A stretch of DNA of 8,937 bases from an uncultured Phascolarctobacterium sp. (GTDB taxonomy: Bacteria; Bacillota; Negativicutes; Acidaminococcales; Acidaminococcaceae): contig CASEGD010000032.1 of assembly GCA_949287345.1 (NCBI GenBank), forward strand, positions 1-8,937, written 5' to 3'. The position numbers and the translations under genes are program-made. Below, one piece after another: positions 6,264-8,937 of this stretch. Numbering within the stretch: position 1 is the stretch's first letter; every line of letters begins with the position of its first letter. A model generated the notes under the pieces. It was not told the DNA's origin. It made no database searches and was given only the letters and a program-made list of their open reading frames with translations.

Positions 6264-7637
6264 ATGTTAAAGAATCTTAACAGTGAACAGAAGAATATAC
6301 TGGCTTCCATCAGGCAGGGCATGGACTTTGCTGCTGATATCGCCCACGCCTGCATTACAGTGTATATCGCGTCGGACGACAAACGTTTTTTGCGCGTTTA
6401 TCACCAGTCGATGCCGAAAACACAGTTTTTGCAGCAGGCGGAGCTGGCGCCCGGGCGTGAGGTACGCAGCGGCGAAGAACCTTTGGTTGTACGCTGCTTG
6501 CAGCGCAACGTGCCGCTGGAAGGCAAGCGCGAACTGAGCCTCGGCAAGTTTGCGGGCGTGCGCGTTTACCCTGTACAGGACAGGCGCGGCAAATGTTTCG
6601 CCGCCGTGGTGTTCGATTTAAGCGGCGTGGAGGACGTGTTCATCAACGTAGCGTTTGAATTTTTAAAAAATCCTGCCAAGCAGGAGGGCGCAAGCGAGTT
6701 TTACGAGCGGCTGGCGCCGGGCGACGGGCTGATGGTGGTGGACGCTGATAAAAAAATCCTTGCAGCCAACTCCACCGCGCGGCATATTTTTCAGGTCGTC
6801 GGCGTAACAAGCCTTGTCGGGCTGCGCACCAACAGTGTGCAGATTAACTGGCCGCTGGTCGGCATGGTGCTGAAAACCGGCACGGCGGAAGGCAAGGAAA
6901 TCCGCCTGCGCGGGATGTTACTCGCCATGCGCGTGGTGCCCGTGGGCGGAACGACGGAAGCGCGCTACGCCGTTGTGGTGCTGCGCGACATTACCGAGCT
7001 GAAAAAACGCGACGAGGAATTGCTTGTTAAAGCGGCGGTCATTAAGGAAATTCACCACCGCGTAAAAAATAATTTGCAAACCATTGCCAGCCTGCTGCGC
7101 CTGCAAATGCGCCGCGCCAAAGCGGATGAAACCAAAGAGGTGCTGCGTGACTGCATCAGCCGCGTCAACAGCATTGCCGTGGTGCACGAATTTTTATCGC
7201 AGCAGGGCAGCGGCGCGGTAGACATGGCGGCGGTGGCGCAGGGCATTTACAAAGCCATTTTAAGCGGCATGGCCGCGCCGGAGCTGGACTTAAAAACAGA
7301 GTTCAGCGCCGATAACATCGAGGTGCCGTCCGAAAAAGCGACGAGCATAGCGCTGGTGCTGAACGAAATGCTGCAAAACTGCTTTGACCACGCTTTTACA
7401 GGGCGCACGCAGGGCGCTATCAGCGTAAGCCTGCAAAAAACGCAGGGCGGCTGCCGCCTGATTGTTACGGACGACGGCGTGGGCCTGCCGCCAGATTTTA
7501 ACGGCCTGCCGCAGAACAGTTTGGGGCTGCGCATTATAAAAACAATGGCCGAAGCTGATTTGCACGGCACTTTTAAGATAGAAAACAGGCCGCAGGGAGG
7601 GACCTGCGCCGAAGTTGCATTGCCTTTGGGGGGATAA
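6264..7637 (+). CDS. Cytosolic PdtaS-like sensor histidine kinase (HK N-terminal domain, PAS, HisKA_2, HATPase_c)
   Basis: This is a 457-aa kinase with no signal peptide or membrane segment, so it should sense a cytoplasmic cue. About residues 1-125 resemble the GAF-like N-terminal domain of PdtaS-type kinases (FAADIAHACITVY at 22-34, EEPLVVRCL at 71-79, LGKFAGVRVYPV at 93-104). A PAS domain covers about 148-245 and ends in the typical RDITELKKRDEEL. The dimerisation/phosphoacceptor segment is HisKA_2: EIHHRVKNNLQTIASLLRLQ at 262-281, with His265 the likely phosphorylation site. The ATPase domain has an N-box with Asn367, Asn372 and His376, a G1 box DDGVGLP at 403-409 and a G2 segment SLGLRII at 419-425. 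It is followed 2 nt later by an ANTAR response regulator, its evident partner. The SD is poor (GGTG). The signal is unknown. Confidence 0.93.
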   Translation: MLKNLNSEQKNILASIRQGMDFAADIAHACITVYIASDDKRFLRVYHQSMPKTQFLQQAELAPGREVRSGEEPLVVRCLQRNVPLEGKRELSLGKFAGVRVYPVQDRRGKCFAAVVFDLSGVEDVFINVAFEFLKNPAKQEGASEFYERLAPGDGLMVVDADKKILAANSTARHIFQVVGVTSLVGLRTNSVQINWPLVGMVLKTGTAEGKEIRLRGMLLAMRVVPVGGTTEARYAVVVLRDITELKKRDEELLVKAAVIKEIHHRVKNNLQTIASLLRLQMRRAKADETKEVLRDCISRVNSIAVVHEFLSQQGSGAVDMAAVAQGIYKAILSGMAAPELDLKTEFSADNIEVPSEKATSIALVLNEMLQNCFDHAFTGRTQGAISVSLQKTQGGCRLIVTDDGVGLPPDFNGLPQNSLGLRIIKTMAEADLHGTFKIENRPQGGTCAEVALPLGG

Positions 7638-7639
7638 AA

Positions 7640-8221
7640 ATGGAAGGGTTAAAAATTGTTATTGCCGATGACGAAGCGTTAATCCGGCTGGATTTGCGCG
7701 AAATGCTGACGGACGCGGGGCATACCGTGCTGGGCGAGGCGGCGGACGGCGAAGAAGCCGTGGAGCTGGCGCAGCGCTTAAAGCCCGATTTGGTGATTAT
7801 GGACGTAAAAATGCCGAAGCTGGACGGCATAACGGCAGCGGGGATTATTACGGAGCGGCACATCGCGCCGGTGCTGCTTTTAACGGCGTACAGCCAGCAG
7901 GACGTGGTGGAAAAAGCCAACAGCAGCGGCGTAATGGCGTACCTTGTAAAACCGGTGCGCGAGGAGCAGCTTTTTGCCAGCATGCAGGTGGCAATGGCGC
8001 GCTTTAAGGAATACCGGAAAATGGACAGCGAACTGGCAGACCTGCGCGAAAGCCTTGAAACACGCAAGCTGCTGGACCGCGCCAAGGGCATTTTAATGGC
8101 GGCGCACGGGCTGACGGAGGACGAAGCGTACAGCAAAATGCGCCAGTACAGCATGAACCGCCGCATAACCTTAAAAGAACTGGCCGAAGCCGTCATAGCC
8201 AGCGCGGAAAAGAAGAAATAA
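7640..8221 (+). CDS. ANTAR-domain response regulator (PdtaR/EutV-like, RNA-binding antiterminator)
   Basis: This 193-aa protein has a receiver domain at about 4-122 with the acidic pair Asp10/Asp11, the phosphoacceptor Asp55 in VIMDVKMP, Thr82 in LLLTAY and Lys104 in YLVKP. A coiled-coil-like helix (about 123-145) leads into an ANTAR domain at about 133-188, with the signature ETRKLLDRAKGILM (140-153), GLTEDEAY (157-164) and a final LKELAEAVI helix (178-186). ANTAR regulators bind paired stem-loops in nascent RNA and prevent termination. Phosphorylation by the adjacent kinase would trigger dimerisation, as known for EutV and PdtaR. The ATG has GGGGGGA (7628-7634) 5 nt upstream and lies 2 nt after the kinase stop, so the genes are coupled. 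Its RNA targets are not evident in this window. Confidence 0.95.
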   Translation: MEGLKIVIADDEALIRLDLREMLTDAGHTVLGEAADGEEAVELAQRLKPDLVIMDVKMPKLDGITAAGIITERHIAPVLLLTAYSQQDVVEKANSSGVMAYLVKPVREEQLFASMQVAMARFKEYRKMDSELADLRESLETRKLLDRAKGILMAAHGLTEDEAYSKMRQYSMNRRITLKELAEAVIASAEKKK

Positions 8222-8230
8222 AAGATAAAC

Positions 8231-8271
8231 AAAGGCACGTTAACTTTTTAATTTAGTCAGCGTGTCTTTTT
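8231..8271 (+). terminator. Terminator-like hairpin after the response regulator
   Basis: AAAGGCACG (8231-8239) pairs with CGTGTCTTT (8261-8269) in a 9-bp stem with one G-U pair, ending in a TTTTT run (8267-8271). The loop is long (21 nt) and AT-rich, which makes it weaker than the terminator at 3438-3468. It lies 9 nt after the response-regulator stop and probably ends the two-component transcript. Its 3' arm overlaps a second hairpin by a few bases. Confidence 0.6.
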
Positions 8272-8329
8272 AATTTAATCATTTAAGAGCGGAATGATTA
8301 AATTGAAATAAAAATGATAAAATTAAAAG
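8244..8329. repeat. AT-rich repeat array: two direct and two inverted copies of a 16-mer
   Basis: CTTTTTAATTTAGTCA (8244-8259) and CTTTTTAATTTAATCA (8266-8281) differ at one base. Near reverse complements follow at 8295-8308 (TGATTAAATTGAAA) and 8315-8329 (TGATAAAATTAAAAG). AATTTAATCATT (8272-8283) and AATGATTAAATT (8293-8304) form a perfect 12-bp inverted repeat around the 9-nt loop TAAGAGCGG. This can extend to 16 bp (8268-8283 with 8293-8308) with one G-U pair. The same left arm can instead pair with the last copy (8313-8328) at 15 of 16 positions, so alternative hairpins exclude each other. The array could be a protein operator or an RNA switch ahead of mutT; neither is shown. Confidence 0.65.
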
Positions 8330-8349
8330 CCCTGTTATTGTGCAGATTT

Positions 8350-8378
8350 TTGCAAGACGCGCGCGTTTATGTTAAGAT
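8350..8378 (+). promoter_or_regulatory. mutT: Candidate sigma-A promoter for mutT
   Basis: TTGCAA (8350-8355) is followed after 17 nt by TAAGAT (8373-8378), with TG at 8370-8371 giving an extended -10. The -10 matches TATAAT at only 4 of 6 positions. Transcription would begin near 8385, leaving about 23 nt before ATG 8408, enough for the SD GAGGTG (8396-8401). A second extended -10-like string, TGATAAAAT (8315-8323), lies upstream but lacks a good -35. Confidence 0.5.
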
Positions 8379-8407
8379 GAAGCTGATAATGTTTTGAGGT
8401 GACGGCA

Positions 8408-8806
8408 ATGGTTGAAGTTGTGGCGGCGCTGGTCTGGCGCGATGGCAAAATACTTATTTGCAGGCGTCCGGCGGATAAGGCGCGGGCACTGTTGTGGGAA
8501 TTCCCCGGCGGCAAGGTGGAAGTTGGCGAAACAAAACAGCAGGCGCTGGTGCGCGAGTGCCGCGAGGAACTGGCGTTTGAGGTTGTGCCCGGCAGCGTGT
8601 TCTGCGAGGTAACGCATACCTACCCCGATATAACGATACATTTAACGCTGTTTAACTGCACGGCAAAGGGTGAGCCGCAGCGGCTGGAACACGCTGCGCT
8701 AAAATGGGTACAGCCGCAGGACGTAACCGCCTACGAATTTTGCCCGGCGGATAAGGTTATTGTTGAAAAACTGTACGCTTTAGCGAAGGAGGACGGGCAT
8801 GTTTGA
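8408..8806 (+). CDS. mutT: MutT-type Nudix hydrolase (probable 8-oxo-dGTP diphosphatase)
   Basis: This is a 132-aa Nudix enzyme that should hydrolyse oxidised or non-canonical (d)NTPs to monophosphates, protecting the nucleotide pool. WEFPGGK at 30-36 leads into the Nudix box: Gly35, x5, Glu41, x7, Arg49-Glu50, Cys51, x, Glu53-Glu54. The usual Gly near the end of the box is Ala56 (EELAF), a mild deviation; the metal-binding glutamates are intact. The C-terminal FCPADKVIVEKL (111-122) matches the MutT/NudG pattern. I chose ATG 8408 because TGAGGTG (8395-8401) is 6 nt upstream; a GTG at 8399 is in frame but lies inside that SD. The stop overlaps the next start by 8 nt. The substrate (8-oxo-dGTP or a modified CTP) cannot be settled from sequence. 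Confidence 0.92.
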   Translation: MVEVVAALVWRDGKILICRRPADKARALLWEFPGGKVEVGETKQQALVRECREELAFEVVPGSVFCEVTHTYPDITIHLTLFNCTAKGEPQRLEHAALKWVQPQDVTAYEFCPADKVIVEKLYALAKEDGHV

Positions 8807-8937
8807 TTTACAGCACTGGCTTGATGAATATGTAAGCGCGGTGGACGCTGCTTTTGGCGCGCGTATTGAATTTATCGGTTTGCAGGGCAGTTATGCGCGC
8901 GGAGAGCAGCACGAGGGCAGCGATATTGATGTGGTAC
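8799..8937 (+). CDS. Nucleotidyltransferase domain protein (Pol beta superfamily), N-terminal part
   Basis: The gene begins with ATG 8799 and leaves the window after 46 codons. AAGGAGG (8786-8792) lies 6 nt upstream, and the start overlaps the mutT stop by 8 nt, so the two genes are probably translated together. Residues 30-46 read GSYARGEQHEGSDIDVV, the classic G-S-x(n)-D-x-D signature of the minimal nucleotidyltransferase fold. Ser31 is in the nucleotide-binding turn, and Asp42 and Asp44 are the metal ligands. Such domains occur in antitoxins of the HEPN/MNT type, in antibiotic nucleotidyltransferases and in many uncharacterised proteins. The missing C-terminus decides between these, so I assign no specific substrate. 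Confidence 0.85.
   Translation, partial: MFDLQHWLDEYVSAVDAAFGARIEFIGLQGSYARGEQHEGSDIDVV

Noticed and set aside
7573..8238. 221-aa open frame on the - strand opposite the response regulator
   Set aside because: It is antisense to a clear receiver-ANTAR gene; its serine-rich composition is the usual shadow of GC-biased codons, with no recognisable domain.
8268..8308. Canonical ANTAR target hairpin
   Set aside because: The loop is 9 nt (TAAGAGCGG) rather than a hexaloop with A1/G4, and no second matching hairpin is present.
8314..8397. 27-codon ORF ahead of mutT, possible leader peptide
   Set aside because: No Shine-Dalgarno precedes its ATG, and it starts inside the repeat array and ends in the mutT SD; probably chance.
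8399..8407. GTG 8399 as the mutT start
   Set aside because: It lies inside the TGAGGTG Shine-Dalgarno that serves ATG 8408, and Nudix proteins of this type begin just before the first strand.

Overview
The window is ordinary-looking chromosome of a bacterium, most likely an anaerobic Firmicute and perhaps a Negativicute. The lineage call is inference. It rests on the strong purine-rich Shine-Dalgarno sites, the moderately GC-rich coding sequence with AT-rich gaps, the AMIN-domain amidase next to a GerMN lipoprotein, the tsaE-tsaB-rimI-tsaD order, and an ANTAR two-component pair. All genes lie on the + strand, and there are no mobile elements, tRNAs, rRNAs or CRISPR arrays.

Region 1 (1-1607) holds the last codons of acpS (holo-ACP synthase) and then the complete bifunctional NAD(P)HX repair enzyme nnr. 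Region 2 (1608-3468) has its own well-formed sigma-A-type promoter (TTTACA-N17-TAAAAT with an extended -10). It carries a TTG-started secreted N-acetylmuramoyl-L-alanine amidase (AMIN, Pro/Lys/Ala linker, Amidase_3) and a GerMN-domain lipoprotein, and it closes with a strong intrinsic terminator. Region 3 (3492-6093) is a tightly overlapping operon for tRNA t6A37 synthesis (tsaE, tsaB, tsaD) with the ribosomal-protein acetyltransferase rimI inside it; tsaC is not in the window.

Region 4 (6094-6263) is an AT-rich gap that no gene explains. It contains six DnaA-box-like 9-mers, all in one orientation, arranged as two triads with identical internal spacing (9 then 12 bp). Three are exact TTATNCACA matches on the - strand. 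A 10-bp palindrome directly precedes the next start codon. Region 5 (6264-8221) is a two-gene cytosolic two-component system: a PdtaS-like histidine kinase and a response regulator whose output is an ANTAR RNA-binding domain, which suggests control by transcription antitermination.

Region 6 (8222-8407) is an AT-rich gap with a terminator-like hairpin, a 16-bp repeat present in two direct and two inverted copies that allow alternative hairpins, and a promoter candidate. Region 7 (8408-8937) holds a MutT-type Nudix hydrolase overlapping the start of a Pol-beta-superfamily nucleotidyltransferase that runs off the window.

The genes are mostly housekeeping: metabolite repair, cell wall, tRNA modification and nucleotide-pool cleaning. 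The most unusual signals are non-coding: the DnaA-box-like double triad at 6120-6213 and the repeat/hairpin array at 8231-8329. I did not find convincing evidence for a wholly new protein system.
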